Shown here: positions 43,163-52,390 of the stretch, in pieces | Layout: every line of letters starts with the position of its first letter | How positions within the stretch are numbered: the first letter of the stretch is position 1 | The notes under the pieces: model-generated | Database searches by the model: none | Told to the model about the DNA's origin: nothing | The model's input: only the letters and a program-made list of their open reading frames with translations | Position numbers and translations under genes: made by a program | NCBI GenBank assembly: GCA_017428385.1 | Contig: JAFRQX010000033.1 | Coordinates: forward strand, 124,001 to 188,000 | Length of the DNA: 64,000 bases | Direction: 5' to 3' | Origin: Clostridia bacterium | GTDB taxonomy: Bacteria; Bacillota; Clostridia; Christensenellales; Aristaeellaceae

Positions 43163-44440
43163 ATGGCTTGTACAGCGATCGTTGGAATCAACTGGGGCGA
43201 CGAAGGCAAAGGCCGCATGGTGGACCTGCTGACGGAGCAGATTGACATTGTGGTGCGTTATCAGGGCGGCGGAAACGCCGGCCACACCGTTATCAATGAG
43301 TACGGAAAGTTTGCCCTGCATCTGCTGCCCTCCGGTATTTTCCGGAAGAATGTGATCAACATTCTCGGCAACGGCGTTGCCATGGACCCGGAAAGCCTGA
43401 TAAATGAAATCAGGGACGTTGCGGACAAGGGCGTTGCCGTGAATCCTGAAAACCTGAAGATCAGTGACCGTGCCTCCCTGCTGATGCCCTGGCACCGCCG
43501 GCTGGATGAGCTGGAAGAACAGCGCCTGGCTGACAAGAAGTACGGCTCCACCAAGCAGGGTATTGCGCCCTTCTATTCTGACAAGTATCAGAAGAAGACC
43601 GTCATGGCGGGGGAACTGTTCTATCCGGAACGGCTCCGTGCCCACCTGAAGGACCTGATGGAGTGGAAGAACCTGATCATCAAGGGCGTATACGGCGCTG
43701 AACCCTATACCTGGGATGAGATTGAAAACTGGCTGAACACCAGCTGCGAAGCCATTAAACCTTATATCTGCGATACCGGCGACCTGCTGCGGGAAGCGGA
43801 AGAAAACGGCAAGCGGATTATGTTCGAAGCCCAGCTGGGCTCCCTGCGTGACCTGGATCACGGCATTTATCCGATGACCACCTCTTCCAACACCATCGCG
43901 GCGTACGCACCCGTGGGTTCCGGCCTGCCGAGTGCGCAGCTGGACCGGATCATCGGCGTGGTGAAAGCCTACTCCACCTGCGTGGGCGAAGGCCCCTTCA
44001 CCTGCGAAATGTTCGGCGAGGAAGCAGAAAAACTGCGTGAAGCCGGACACGAATACGGCGCCAAGACCGGCAGACCCCGCCGGGTCGGCCCGGTGGACCT
44101 GGTTGCCACCCGTTACGGCGTGCAGGTGCAGGGCGCCACGGAGATCGCCCTGACCAAGCTGGACGTGCTGAGCTACCTGGATGAGATTCCTGTCTGCGTC
44201 CGTTATGAGCTGAACGGCGAACTGACGGACAAGTTCCCCTTCCCGGCAGCGCTGGATGACTGCAAGCCCGTGATTGAAACCGTCAAGGGCTGGAAGAAGG
44301 ATATCAGCGGCGTACGCACCTGGGAAGACCTGCCCGAGGAAGCCAAGGCCTATGTACAGATGATCGAAAAGGCGATCCGCTGCCCCATCAAGTGGGTTTC
44401 TGTCGGACCGGAAAGAGACAGTATCATCATGCGCGGATAA
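43163..44440 (+). CDS. purA: Adenylosuccinate synthetase
   Basis: The 425-residue enzyme has the GTP-binding signature NWGDEGKGRMVDLL, the second motif QGGGNAGHTV and the C-terminal GPERDSIIMRG. It joins IMP and aspartate with GTP to give adenylosuccinate. GGAGGAAG precedes the ATG. purB follows 98 bases later in the same direction, so both AMP-forming steps (with purB's second reaction) are co-located. A GTAAAACC/GGTTTTAC hairpin (44483-44507) lies between them. Confidence 0.96.
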   Translation: MACTAIVGINWGDEGKGRMVDLLTEQIDIVVRYQGGGNAGHTVINEYGKFALHLLPSGIFRKNVINILGNGVAMDPESLINEIRDVADKGVAVNPENLKISDRASLLMPWHRRLDELEEQRLADKKYGSTKQGIAPFYSDKYQKKTVMAGELFYPERLRAHLKDLMEWKNLIIKGVYGAEPYTWDEIENWLNTSCEAIKPYICDTGDLLREAEENGKRIMFEAQLGSLRDLDHGIYPMTTSSNTIAAYAPVGSGLPSAQLDRIIGVVKAYSTCVGEGPFTCEMFGEEAEKLREAGHEYGAKTGRPRRVGPVDLVATRYGVQVQGATEIALTKLDVLSYLDEIPVCVRYELNGELTDKFPFPAALDDCKPVIETVKGWKKDISGVRTWEDLPEEAKAYVQMIEKAIRCPIKWVSVGPERDSIIMRG

Positions 44441-44537
44441 ACCCCTTTTGACCGCCGGCGGCGGAAACAGGATGAGGCTGCGGTAAAACCTGACGACCGG
44501 GTTTTACGGAAGATACAATACAGAATGGAGAAAAACG

Positions 44538-45953
44538 ATGACACAGCAGTATGAAACCCCACTGTCCTCCCGGTATGCTTCCAAATATATGCTGGAGCTG
44601 TTCTCCTCTGATACGCGCTACCGGACCTGGAGACGTCTCTGGGTTGCCCTGGCCAAGGCTGAAATGGAACTGGGCCTGCCGGTAACGCAGGAACAGGTGG
44701 ACGAGCTGGCTGCCCATATCGAAGATATCGACTATGACTGCGTGCGGGAGCGGGAAAAGGAAGTCCGCCATGACGTCATGGCTCACGTCTATGCCTACGG
44801 CAAGGTTGCTCCTTCCGCAGCGGGCATCATTCACCTGGGCGCTACCAGCTGCTATGTGACCGATAACGCCGACCTGGTGATCTACCGGGACGGACTGAAG
44901 TACCTGCGCGGGGAACTGCTGGGCGCGATGAAGAGCCTGTGCGACTTCGCGGAGAAATACAAAGATATGCCCACGCTGGGCTACACCCACTACCAGCCGG
45001 CTCAGCCGGTGACTGTGGGCAAGCGCGCTTCCCTCTGGCTGCAGGACCTGGCTTCCGACCTGGAAGAGATCGATTTCGTGATTGATCACCTGCGCTTCCT
45101 GGGATGCCGCGGCACCACCGGTACAGAAGCCAGCTTCATGGACCTGTACGAAGGTGATGAAGCGAAGATTGATGAAATGAACCGCCGGATTGCGGGCACC
45201 TTCGGTTTCTCTGAGTGCTTCACCGTGTCCGGACAGACCTATCCCCGCAAGACGGACAGCCGCATCCTGAATGCGCTGAGCGCCCTGGCCCAGAGCTGCT
45301 ACCGTATGGCGAACGACATCCGCCTGCTGCAGCATGACCGCCAGATCGACGAGCCCTTCGAAGAAAACCAGATCGGTTCTTCCGCCATGGCTTACAAGCG
45401 GAATCCCATGCGCTGCGAGCGCGTATGCTCCCTGGCCCGTTACCTGATGGCAGACGCTATGAACGCACCGCTGACCGCCTCTGTGCAGTGGATGGAGCGG
45501 ACGCTGGATGACTCTGCCAACCGCCGGATCTCCCTGCCGGAAGCCTTCCTGTGCGCGGACGCGATCCTGCGCCTGATCCGGAATATTGCCGGCGGCCTGC
45601 GGGTGAACGAAAAGGTGATCGACAAGACCCTGCGGGAGTATATGCCCTTCCTGGCCACCGAAAACCTGATGATGGAAGCGGTCAAGCGTGGCGGAAACCG
45701 GCAGCAGCTGCATGAAATCATCCGCCGCTGCTCCATGGCTGCTACGGAGAAGATGAAGCAGGGCGAGCCCTGCGATCTGCTGGCCCGGCTGGCTGCGGAA
45801 AAGGACTTCGGCCTGACCGAAGCGGAAATGCAGGCTGTGCTGGATCCGGCCAAATATACCGGCCGCTGCGGCGCACAGGTGACCGCACTGGCGGAGAAGC
45901 TGCGTCCGCTGTTTACGGAAGCCACCGAAACCAAAGACTCCATCGATCTGTGA
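44538..45953 (+). CDS. purB: Adenylosuccinate lyase
   Basis: The 471-residue protein contains the fumarase/lyase signature SSAMAYKRNPMRCERVCSLAR, the general-acid region GTTGTEASFMDLY and the N-terminal SRYASKYMLELFSSDTRYRTWR. It splits adenylosuccinate to AMP and fumarate and acts earlier in IMP synthesis on SAICAR. It starts after TGGAGAAAAA. trmB begins 13 bases after its stop, so the two probably share a message. Confidence 0.96.
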   Translation: MTQQYETPLSSRYASKYMLELFSSDTRYRTWRRLWVALAKAEMELGLPVTQEQVDELAAHIEDIDYDCVREREKEVRHDVMAHVYAYGKVAPSAAGIIHLGATSCYVTDNADLVIYRDGLKYLRGELLGAMKSLCDFAEKYKDMPTLGYTHYQPAQPVTVGKRASLWLQDLASDLEEIDFVIDHLRFLGCRGTTGTEASFMDLYEGDEAKIDEMNRRIAGTFGFSECFTVSGQTYPRKTDSRILNALSALAQSCYRMANDIRLLQHDRQIDEPFEENQIGSSAMAYKRNPMRCERVCSLARYLMADAMNAPLTASVQWMERTLDDSANRRISLPEAFLCADAILRLIRNIAGGLRVNEKVIDKTLREYMPFLATENLMMEAVKRGGNRQQLHEIIRRCSMAATEKMKQGEPCDLLARLAAEKDFGLTEAEMQAVLDPAKYTGRCGAQVTALAEKLRPLFTEATETKDSIDL

Positions 45954-45965
45954 GGAATTAGACCG

Positions 45966-46751
45966 ATGCACATGCGAACCAAGAAATGGGCAAGACCTGA
46001 ACTTCAGGCCTGCCCGTTCTTTATTGATGCGATCAAGGGACCGGACGCGAAAACCGGTGCGCTGAGGGGGACCTGGCGCCCCCGCTTTGCAAATCCTGAC
46101 CTGCCGCTGCACATTGAAATGGGCTGCGGCAAGGCGGTCAGCACGGCCAAAATGATCGCGGACAATCCGGGAATCAACTTTGTGGCCGCGGACCTGAGCG
46201 CGGACATCCTGGGCGTCGCCCGGCGGAACATTGTGGACGCCTGCGGGGAAAACCCCGGAAACGTCCAGCTGGTCATGGCGGACATCTGCTTTGTGGACCA
46301 GGTGTTCGGCCCGCAGGAGCAGGCGGAGAGGATCTATATTCACTTCTGCAATCCCTGGACTGAGCATCCCAAACACGAGAAGCGCCGGCTGACCCATCCG
46401 CGGCAGCTGATACAGTACCGTACCTTCCTGAAGAAAGACGGGGAGATCTGGTTCAAGACGGATGATGATACGTTGTTTGAAGATTCACTGGCCTATTTTG
46501 ACCTGTGCAACTTTGAACCGGTGAAGCTCGGCTATGACCTGCATGCGGACGGATTCCAGCCTAACTACATCAGCGAACATGAAGAAAAATATACGGCGCT
46601 CGGTGTGCCGATCAAGTATGGTGTGTTTCGCATGAAACCGGAGACCCCGGTTTTCGATCCGACCCGTTTCCGGCTGACCCCCGGACTTAAAAAAGAAGCG
46701 ATTGAACGGATGAATCGTGATATAATCTTTTTGAATAAGGAAGAAAAGTAA
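45966..46751 (+). CDS. trmB: tRNA (guanine-N7)-methyltransferase
   Basis: The 261-residue protein matches TrmB: MRTKKWARPEL at the start, IEMGCGKAVSTAKMIADNPGINFVAADLSADIL as the SAM-binding loop, IYIHFCNPWTEHPKHEKRRLTHP as the catalytic/tRNA-binding stretch and EIWFKTDDDTLFEDSL. It methylates G46 in the tRNA variable loop. GAGGAATT lies upstream of ATG 45966; ATG 45972 is a close alternative. It ends with a terminator. Confidence 0.95.
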   Translation: MHMRTKKWARPELQACPFFIDAIKGPDAKTGALRGTWRPRFANPDLPLHIEMGCGKAVSTAKMIADNPGINFVAADLSADILGVARRNIVDACGENPGNVQLVMADICFVDQVFGPQEQAERIYIHFCNPWTEHPKHEKRRLTHPRQLIQYRTFLKKDGEIWFKTDDDTLFEDSLAYFDLCNFEPVKLGYDLHADGFQPNYISEHEEKYTALGVPIKYGVFRMKPETPVFDPTRFRLTPGLKKEAIERMNRDIIFLNKEEK

Positions 46752-46755
46752 AGAA

Positions 46756-46796
46756 CCGCCCGGTTTCAGCAAACCCGGGCGGTGATCCTGTTTTCG
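46756..46796 (+). terminator. Terminator after trmB
   Basis: ACCGCCCGG with TTT (46756-46767) pairs with AAACCCGGGCGGT (46772-46784), one bulge, followed by GATCCTGTTTTC. Confidence 0.65.
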
Positions 46797-46856
46797 GCCC
46801 CTCAGGGAGCAGACAGGGACGCATTCATCGTACAGGAAGCAGGTGAACAGCAGGCC

Positions 46857-48200
46857 ATGAAAAGGGAACAATTCAGACAAATCCGTATGGAGCGGCTTTT
46901 TCTGCTGCTCTATATCCCGTTTGTGCTGGCCATGATGTTTGTGATGCCGGTGGGAGGACCACCGGATGAACAGGCTCACCTGAGACAGATCTGGTTGCTG
47001 AGTACCGGTCAGATTGGCACGGAAACATGCACCTATCCCGAAAACCTGCGCTCCATCCTGGAAGATTCCATCGGCGGAACAGAAAACAGCGTCCTGAAAG
47101 GAGAGGCATTCCGGACAGCACGCCTTTCAGAAGAAACTGTAACAGAAGCGGGAAATGAGGCAACCGGTATTTATCCCCAGGTTTCCTATCTGCCGCAGAG
47201 CCTGATGATGTTCCTGGCAAGACTGTTTACAGACCGGATCATCCTGCTGCTTTACAGCGCCAGAATCGGAAGCATGCTGGTTACCGGTTTCCTGTTCTAT
47301 TTTGCAATCAGGAGATGCCCGGCAGGGAAAATGATCCTCCTGGCAATTGCCCTCCTGCCGCTGACACTTCAGGAGGCTGCGTCAGCCTCCTGTGACGGAA
47401 TGGCGATCGCAGGAATGTGCTGGGTTGCCGCGGAACTGCTGAGACGGATCAGCGGCAATGGTGAACAAAAGGCAGATACGCCGCTGCGCTATGCAGGCAT
47501 GGGCATCCTGACAGTACTTTGCAAAGTGATCTACGCGCCGGTGCTGCTATTAGGGATCATGCCTAAAGCAGTGACTGGTGAGGAAAAAAAGCAAAAGCGG
47601 AAAGAAAACCTGATCATGGCCGCGGCTTTCCTGTTGGCAGCTGTTGTCTGGTATCTCTCTTCTGTGATGAAACTGTCCGGCCGACAGGGACTGACAGGGG
47701 AGGCAATGAACCGCTTTGCCCATATACTGGCTCATCCGCTGACGCTGATTGGCGCACAGATCCGGACGCTGATCCAGATGGCACCGGGTTGGATCCGGCA
47801 GCTGTTCGGCGTATTCGGACGGCTGGATGTTTTCTCCCCCTGGCCGCTTACAATCCTGCTGGGCGTATGCTTCCTGGGAATTGCACTCACAGATGACGGG
47901 CTCATGAACCTGATACCGGAGAAAAAACAGAGGAGGAAGCTTCTGCTCCTGTTGATCCTGGCAGTGGTATTGTGCTGGATATTCCTGTCCGGCGCACTGA
48001 TGATCTGGTGGACAGAGGATGGCGCGGCAGTAATCAGGGGAATCCAAGGCCGCTATTTCCTGCCATGCCTGTTCTGCCTGCTGCTGTGCCTCCCGAAACT
48101 GAACGCCGGAAACAGACAGCAGACAATCAGGAATACAGCGCTGCTTGTCTATCTGCTGTGCTCTGCAGCGACCATTATCCAGCTGGCAATGAAGGTCTGA
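46857..48200 (+). CDS. DUF2142-like polytopic membrane protein
   Basis: The 447-residue protein has about ten membrane segments. The first loop reads GGPPDEQAHLRQIWLLSTGQ, and the late segment IRGIQGRYFLPCLFCLLL matches the conserved GxQGRYFLP of DUF2142, a family related to lipid-linked sugar transferases (GT-C-like) in cell envelope synthesis. The exact reaction is unknown. ATG 46857 was chosen as the first reasonable start before the first helix, but no strong ribosome site is seen. It sits alone between terminators. Confidence 0.75.
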   Translation: MKREQFRQIRMERLFLLLYIPFVLAMMFVMPVGGPPDEQAHLRQIWLLSTGQIGTETCTYPENLRSILEDSIGGTENSVLKGEAFRTARLSEETVTEAGNEATGIYPQVSYLPQSLMMFLARLFTDRIILLLYSARIGSMLVTGFLFYFAIRRCPAGKMILLAIALLPLTLQEAASASCDGMAIAGMCWVAAELLRRISGNGEQKADTPLRYAGMGILTVLCKVIYAPVLLLGIMPKAVTGEEKKQKRKENLIMAAAFLLAAVVWYLSSVMKLSGRQGLTGEAMNRFAHILAHPLTLIGAQIRTLIQMAPGWIRQLFGVFGRLDVFSPWPLTILLGVCFLGIALTDDGLMNLIPEKKQRRKLLLLLILAVVLCWIFLSGALMIWWTEDGAAVIRGIQGRYFLPCLFCLLLCLPKLNAGNRQQTIRNTALLVYLLCSAATIIQLAMKV

Positions 48201-48221
48201 CCGGCGGCTTATAAATCCAAA

Positions 48222-48309
48222 ATGCATAAAAACAGCGGAAATGCATGAATAATCGTTTTAATTATGCATAATATTCATGAAAAACAAAAATAATTGTATA
48301 AAAATGCAT
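48222..48309 (+). promoter_or_regulatory. Cluster of ATGCAT motifs upstream of the 48392 operon (possible ArgR sites)
   Basis: ATGCAT occurs at 48222-48227, 48241-48246, 48264-48269 and 48304-48309 in AT-rich contexts such as ATTATGCATAATATTCATGA. The TGCATAA/TTCATGA halves resemble ARG boxes recognised by ArgR/AhrC. They lie directly upstream of the -35 box. Degenerate members of the heptanucleotide repeat family are the other explanation. Confidence 0.45.
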
Positions 48310-48317
48310 AAAATGTG

Positions 48318-48346
48318 TTGACAAGGGTGTAGCCGGGTGCTATACT
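48318..48346 (+). promoter_or_regulatory. Promoter of the 48392-50722 importer operon
   Basis: TTGACA at 48318-48323 and TATACT at 48341-48346 have an exact 17-base spacer. Confidence 0.85.
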
Positions 48347-48391
48347 GACGCCAATCCTAACGGAAAGAACAGAAACGAGGAGGAACTTACA

Positions 48392-49132
48392 ATGAAAAAG
48401 ATTCTGGCAATGGTTCTGGCACTGGCTCTGGTATTGAGCGTAGCCGCGGCTACCGCTGAGTATAAGACAATCGAAGCTGGCAAGTTCATCTACGCCACCA
48501 GCCCCGACTTCCCGCCCTTTGAAAGCACGGATGACAATGACAACGTCATCGGTATCGAACCCGACATCCTGGCGATCATCTGCGAGAACCTGGGCCTGAC
48601 CGCTGAACCCTATGCCATCGACTTTGACAGCGCACTGGTTGCTCCCAGCGCCGGTAAGGCTGACGCCGTGGTTTCCGGCGTGACCATCAAGGAAGAACGC
48701 AAGTCCAGCATGGACTTCACCATCCCCTATGTGACGATCGTGCAGGGTATCGTGTACAAGACCGGCGCGGACATCACCATGGAGAACCTGGGCGAAAAGA
48801 TGATCGGCGCTCAGAGCGGCACCACGGGCAAGGATCTGGCTGTTGACAATTTCGGCGAAGATCATGTGACCTCTTACGACAAGTACTCCCTGGCGTTCCA
48901 GGCTCTGCAGAACGGCCAGGTGGACTGCATCATCGTGGACGATATGGTCGGCGCTGCTTACGTGAAGCAGATCCCCGGACTGGAAATGTTCCAGACTGAC
49001 TATACGCCTGAAAACTTCGCTTTCGGTTTCGCCAAGGGCAACACCGAACTGCTGGAAGCTTTCAACGCTGAACTGCAGAAGCTGATCGATGACGGCACCA
49101 TTGAGCAGATCATCCTGAAGTGGAACGAGTAA
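48392..49132 (+). CDS. Polar amino acid ABC transporter substrate-binding protein (SBP_bac_3), basic amino acid candidate
   Basis: The 246-residue protein has a signal peptide ending AAATA/EY with no lipobox, followed by FIYATSPDFPPFESTDDNDNVIGIEPDILAII, ADAVVSGVTIKEERKSSMDFTIPY and GAQSGTTGKDLA, the family 3 lobes. The FExxDDNxxxxG(I/F)D/ExD pattern and possible ARG boxes upstream suggest arginine or lysine, but this is inference. GAGGAGGAA precedes the ATG. An 11-bp hairpin separates it from the permease. Confidence 0.86.
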   Translation: MKKILAMVLALALVLSVAAATAEYKTIEAGKFIYATSPDFPPFESTDDNDNVIGIEPDILAIICENLGLTAEPYAIDFDSALVAPSAGKADAVVSGVTIKEERKSSMDFTIPYVTIVQGIVYKTGADITMENLGEKMIGAQSGTTGKDLAVDNFGEDHVTSYDKYSLAFQALQNGQVDCIIVDDMVGAAYVKQIPGLEMFQTDYTPENFAFGFAKGNTELLEAFNAELQKLIDDGTIEQIILKWNE

Positions 49133-49163
49133 TACAGAAGGCAGAAAGTAATTTTCACGCCGG

Positions 49164-49191
49164 AAGGAAAAGGCAAAACCGCCTTTTCCTT
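49164..49191 (+). terminator. Intra-operon hairpin after the binding-protein gene
   Basis: A perfect 11-bp stem (AAGGAAAAGGC 49164-49174 with GCCTTTTCCTT 49181-49191) lacks a T-run, so it is more likely a stabiliser or attenuator than a full stop. Confidence 0.55.
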
Positions 49192-49248
49192 TCTGCGTTA
49201 TTATCGCGGAACAGTACGATCAACCAGTGAAGGAGAGGATCCGTTTCC

Positions 49249-50013
49249 ATGGAACAGTTTGTGGCCTGGAAGGCAATGATGGCTGCGAATGAACCCACTA
49301 CATTGTGGCAGCAATTCTACGTCCTTTTTTATCAGGCATTCATCGAAAATGACCGCTGGCTGCAGTATCTGAACGGCGTGGTAACCACGCTGTATGTGAC
49401 GATACTGGCACTGCTGCTGGGCGTGATCCTGGGTATCATCGTCGCGGTAATCCGCACGGCGCATGACCAGCAGCGCCCGGGGCACAGGAACCCCGTGCTG
49501 GGATTCATCAACGGCCTGCTGAAGATTTATGTGACCGTGATCCGCGGCACGCCTATGATGGTGCAGCTGATGATCATGGGTCTGGTTATCTTCGCGTCCA
49601 GCCGTAATTTCGTGATGGTCGGCGCGCTGACGCTGGGTATCAACTCCGGCGCCTATACGGCAGAGATCATCCGCGGCGGCCTGATGAGCGTGGATCACGG
49701 ACAGATGGAAGCGGGCCGCAGCCTGGGCATGAATTACACAGACACGATGCGGTTTGTGGTGGTGCCCCAGGCCATCAAGGCGATCCTGCCTGCTCTGGGC
49801 AATGAGTTTATCGTGCTGCTGAAGGATACCTCCCTCATCAGCGTTATCGGCGGTAAGGAACTGCTGTATGCGGCACGGAGCGTAGCTTCACGGAACTACG
49901 AGCCGATGTATCCGTATCTCGGAGCGGCAATTATTTATCTGCTGCTGGTTATGCTGTTTACCTGGCTGCTGGGAATCTTTGAGAGGAGGCTGCGCGCAAG
50001 TGATAGACGTTAA
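49249..50013 (+). CDS. Amino acid ABC transporter permease (HisM type)
   Basis: The 254-residue protein has an unusually long N-terminal part (about 40 residues) before the first membrane helix, then five segments, [19 protein letters not shown], and the EAA loop ([24 protein letters not shown]). The long start resembles arginine/histidine permeases. GAAGGAG lies about 12 bases upstream of the ATG. The gene overlaps the ATPase by 14 bases. Confidence 0.88.
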   Translation: MEQFVAWKAMMAANEPTTLWQQFYVLFYQAFIENDRWLQYLNGVVTTLYVTILALLLGVILGIIVAVIRTAHDQQRPGHRNPVLGFINGLLKIYVTVIRGTPMMVQLMIMGLVIFASSRNFVMVGALTLGINSGAYTAEIIRGGLMSVDHGQMEAGRSLGMNYTDTMRFVVVPQAIKAILPALGNEFIVLLKDTSLISVIGGKELLYAARSVASRNYEPMYPYLGAAIIYLLLVMLFTWLLGIFERRLRASDRR

Positions 50014-50722
50014 AAACCTGACCAAGAGCTTTGGCGATCTGCAAGTGCTCAAGGGCGTCAGCGAGCACATCAACAAAGGCGAACGTGTTGTGCTGATCGG
50101 ACCCAGCGGCAGCGGAAAATCCACTTTCCTGCGCTGCCTGAACCTGCTGGAGACACCTACCAGCGGGGAAATCATCTTTGAAGGCCAGTCCATTACGGAT
50201 GATAAATGCGACATCAACAAAATTCGTCAGAAGATGGGTATGGTGTTCCAGCATTTCAACCTGTTCCCGAACATGACGATCCTGAAAAACATCACCCTGG
50301 CCCCTGTACGGACCGGGCTGATGAACAAGGAGCAGGCGGAAAAGGAAGCCCGGGAACTGCTGAAGCGCGTCGGCCTGGAAGACAAGGCGGACAGCTATCC
50401 CGCCCAGCTTTCCGGCGGACAGAAACAGCGTATCGCTATTGTGCGCGCCCTGTGCATGAAACCTGAAGTGATGCTGTTTGACGAACCCACCAGCGCCCTG
50501 GACCCGGAAATGGTCGGCGAAGTGCTGGACGTTATGAAGGAACTGGCAAAGAGCGGCATGACCATGGTCTGCGTGACACATGAGATGGGCTTCGCCCGGG
50601 AAGTCGCGGACCGGGTGCTGTTCATGGATGAAGGAAAGATCCTGGAGGAGGGTACCCCCGGCGAGATTTTCACCAATCCGAAAGAACAAAGAACTAAGGA
50701 TTTCTTAAATAAAGTTTTGTGA
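50000..50722 (+). CDS. Amino acid ABC transporter ATP-binding protein (GTG start)
   Basis: The 240-residue ATPase shows Walker A (GPSGSGKST), Q-loop (FQHFNLFPN), [29 protein letters not shown] and [10 protein letters not shown] chose GTG 50000 ([12 protein letters not shown]) because GAGAGGAGG lies upstream within the permease gene; an earlier ATG in frame overlaps that site. The overlap with the permease implies coupled translation. A terminator follows, before the VanY-like gene. Confidence 0.88.
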   Translation: MIDVKNLTKSFGDLQVLKGVSEHINKGERVVLIGPSGSGKSTFLRCLNLLETPTSGEIIFEGQSITDDKCDINKIRQKMGMVFQHFNLFPNMTILKNITLAPVRTGLMNKEQAEKEARELLKRVGLEDKADSYPAQLSGGQKQRIAIVRALCMKPEVMLFDEPTSALDPEMVGEVLDVMKELAKSGMTMVCVTHEMGFAREVADRVLFMDEGKILEEGTPGEIFTNPKEQRTKDFLNKVL

Positions 50723-50729
50723 TATAATC

Positions 50730-50765
50730 ATGTCATTCAGAGCATCGTTCTGAATGACATTTTTC
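50730..50765 (+). terminator. Rho-independent terminator after the importer operon
   Basis: TGTCATTCAGA (50731-50741) pairs perfectly with TCTGAATGACA (50749-50759), followed by TTTTT. A TATAAT at 50723-50728 lies just upstream, possibly a weak promoter. Confidence 0.8.
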
Positions 50766-50780
50766 CATGGAGGAAAAGAA

Positions 50781-51506
50781 ATGCCGTCTTTAACCAAACT
50801 GATCTCCCTGGTTGCCGCCGCCTCCATGACGGTATCAGGAGCTTTGAATACTGCCGCACCCCAGAACGACGTGAACGGACTACTGTTCCTGGCCAACCGC
50901 CAGTATATGGTTTCCGAAGCATATGAGCCGGATGACCTGGAAATGAGTGACGTGCCCGGACAGGTGCGTAAAATGCGCAAGGAAGCCGCGGAAGCCCTGC
51001 GTGAAATGTTCCAGACCTGCAAGGAAGAAATTGGCGTTCAGCTCCTTTCTATTAGTGGTTACCGCTCCTATGAGAGACAGGAGGGTATCTATAAACGGAA
51101 GCTGCGCACTGTGAAGGGCAACGTGGCAAAAGCACAGGAGTATGTTGCACCGCCCGGATCCAGCGAACACCAGCTGGGCGTGGCCATGGACATAGGACAG
51201 AAGCATAAAATCCACCTGGAAGTATCCTTTGCGGATACCGAAGGCGGAAAGTGGTGCCGGGAAAACTGCTGGCGGTTCGGTTATATCCTGCGGTATGACG
51301 AGCCCTGGGAGGGAATCACCGGCTACAAGTATGAACCCTGGCATTTCCGCTATGTAGGCAAGGAATACGCCAAGGAGATCCATGACGCCAATGTGCCGCT
51401 GGAGACCTGGCTGATCAGTCACCGGGTAGAGGTGCTGCAGAACCTGCTGCAGAAAAACGTGAAACTCCCTGCCGCAGCTGACAGCTTTGCCGTGAAAGAA
51501 GAATGA
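50781..51506 (+). CDS. VanY-like D-alanyl-D-alanine carboxypeptidase (peptidase M15B), first copy
   Basis: The 241-residue protein has an N-terminal hydrophobic signal (LTKLISLVAAASMTVSGAL), then YRSYERQEGIYKRKL, the zinc motif SSEHQLGVAMDIG (His and Asp ligands) and EPWHFRYVG (catalytic Glu and third His ligand). It removes the terminal D-Ala from peptidoglycan precursors. ATG 50781 has TGGAGGAAAAG upstream. A second, related carboxypeptidase and a two-component system follow in tandem. Confidence 0.88.
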   Translation: MPSLTKLISLVAAASMTVSGALNTAAPQNDVNGLLFLANRQYMVSEAYEPDDLEMSDVPGQVRKMRKEAAEALREMFQTCKEEIGVQLLSISGYRSYERQEGIYKRKLRTVKGNVAKAQEYVAPPGSSEHQLGVAMDIGQKHKIHLEVSFADTEGGKWCRENCWRFGYILRYDEPWEGITGYKYEPWHFRYVGKEYAKEIHDANVPLETWLISHRVEVLQNLLQKNVKLPAAADSFAVKEE

Positions 51507-51529
51507 TACGATTAGGTGAAGATTGCTTT

Positions 51530-52390
51530 ATGAAGAAAGTATTCTGTTTACTGCTTTCCCTTGTGCTGCTTCTGCCGGTATTTGCCGCCGCGGAATCAGA
51601 AGAGGAAGAACTGTTCATCGAGGAAGTCATTGAGGGAGAGGAACCCGTGCAGGAAGTCACAGGTTCTTCCGAACCTGTGTGGGATTTCCCGGTGGCACTG
51701 GAGGATATGGATCCGGAGTATATTGTCCTGGCCAACAAGCATTACCTGCTGGACAAGAAATATGTGCCGAAGGATCTGGTGAAGGTTCCCTCCAAGCCTG
51801 ATAAGGGCGGCATTTCCTGGGCGGTAAAGCCCAAGGACGGGCAGAAGCTGCGCAAGGTCTGCTCTGACGCGCTTTGCGAAATGAACGCCGCGATCCGTGC
51901 CGCTGCCGAGGAAAACGGATATAGGAAGCTGTACCTGAAGAGCGCCTACCGTTCCTATTCCACCCAGAAGACGATGTACAACAACCGCCTGAAAAAGAAC
52001 AAGGGCAAGGATGACGGCTGGGTGTCCAAACCCGGCGCCAGCGATCATCAGACGGGCCTTGGCTGTGACGTGGTGCCTGCCAACTGGAAAGACAAGGCCA
52101 TGAATGATAAAATGATGAAGGAGCCGGAATGCCAGTGGATGGCAGATCACTGCCAGGAATTCGGCTTCATCATCCGTTATCCGGCGGATAAGCAGGAAAT
52201 TACCGAGATCAATACAGAACCCTGGCACCTGCGCTATGTGGGTATTCCTGTTGCTACCTATATCATGGAAAACGGCCTGTGCCTGGAAGAGTTCACCGAA
52301 CAGCTCCAGCAGGCTATCCAGGATTACCTGGCAGCCGGCGGAGACCGGGCGAAGGTGGAAAAGTTTATTCAGACCCCAACGGAGGAATAA
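51530..52390 (+). CDS. VanY-like D-alanyl-D-alanine carboxypeptidase (peptidase M15B), second copy
   Basis: The 286-residue protein has a signal peptide (MKKVFCLLLSLVLLLPVFAAA) and a short acidic stretch (SEEEELFIEEVIEGEEP) before the M15 domain. Active-site motifs are YRSYSTQKTMYNNRL, GASDHQTGLGCDVV and EPWHLRYVG. It is clearly related to the upstream gene but diverged, not a recent copy. AGGTGA lies ten bases upstream of the ATG. Its stop directly abuts the ATG of the response regulator, so all four genes are probably co-transcribed. Confidence 0.88.
   Translation: MKKVFCLLLSLVLLLPVFAAAESEEEELFIEEVIEGEEPVQEVTGSSEPVWDFPVALEDMDPEYIVLANKHYLLDKKYVPKDLVKVPSKPDKGGISWAVKPKDGQKLRKVCSDALCEMNAAIRAAAEENGYRKLYLKSAYRSYSTQKTMYNNRLKKNKGKDDGWVSKPGASDHQTGLGCDVVPANWKDKAMNDKMMKEPECQWMADHCQEFGFIIRYPADKQEITEINTEPWHLRYVGIPVATYIMENGLCLEEFTEQLQQAIQDYLAAGGDRAKVEKFIQTPTEE

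Noticed and set aside
44483..44507. Terminator between purA and purB
   Set aside because: The stem is only eight pairs with no T-run; read-through into purB is likely.
50781..52390. Recent duplication or frameshifted single carboxypeptidase
   Set aside because: Both frames have their own start, signal region and complete active site, and their sequences are well diverged.
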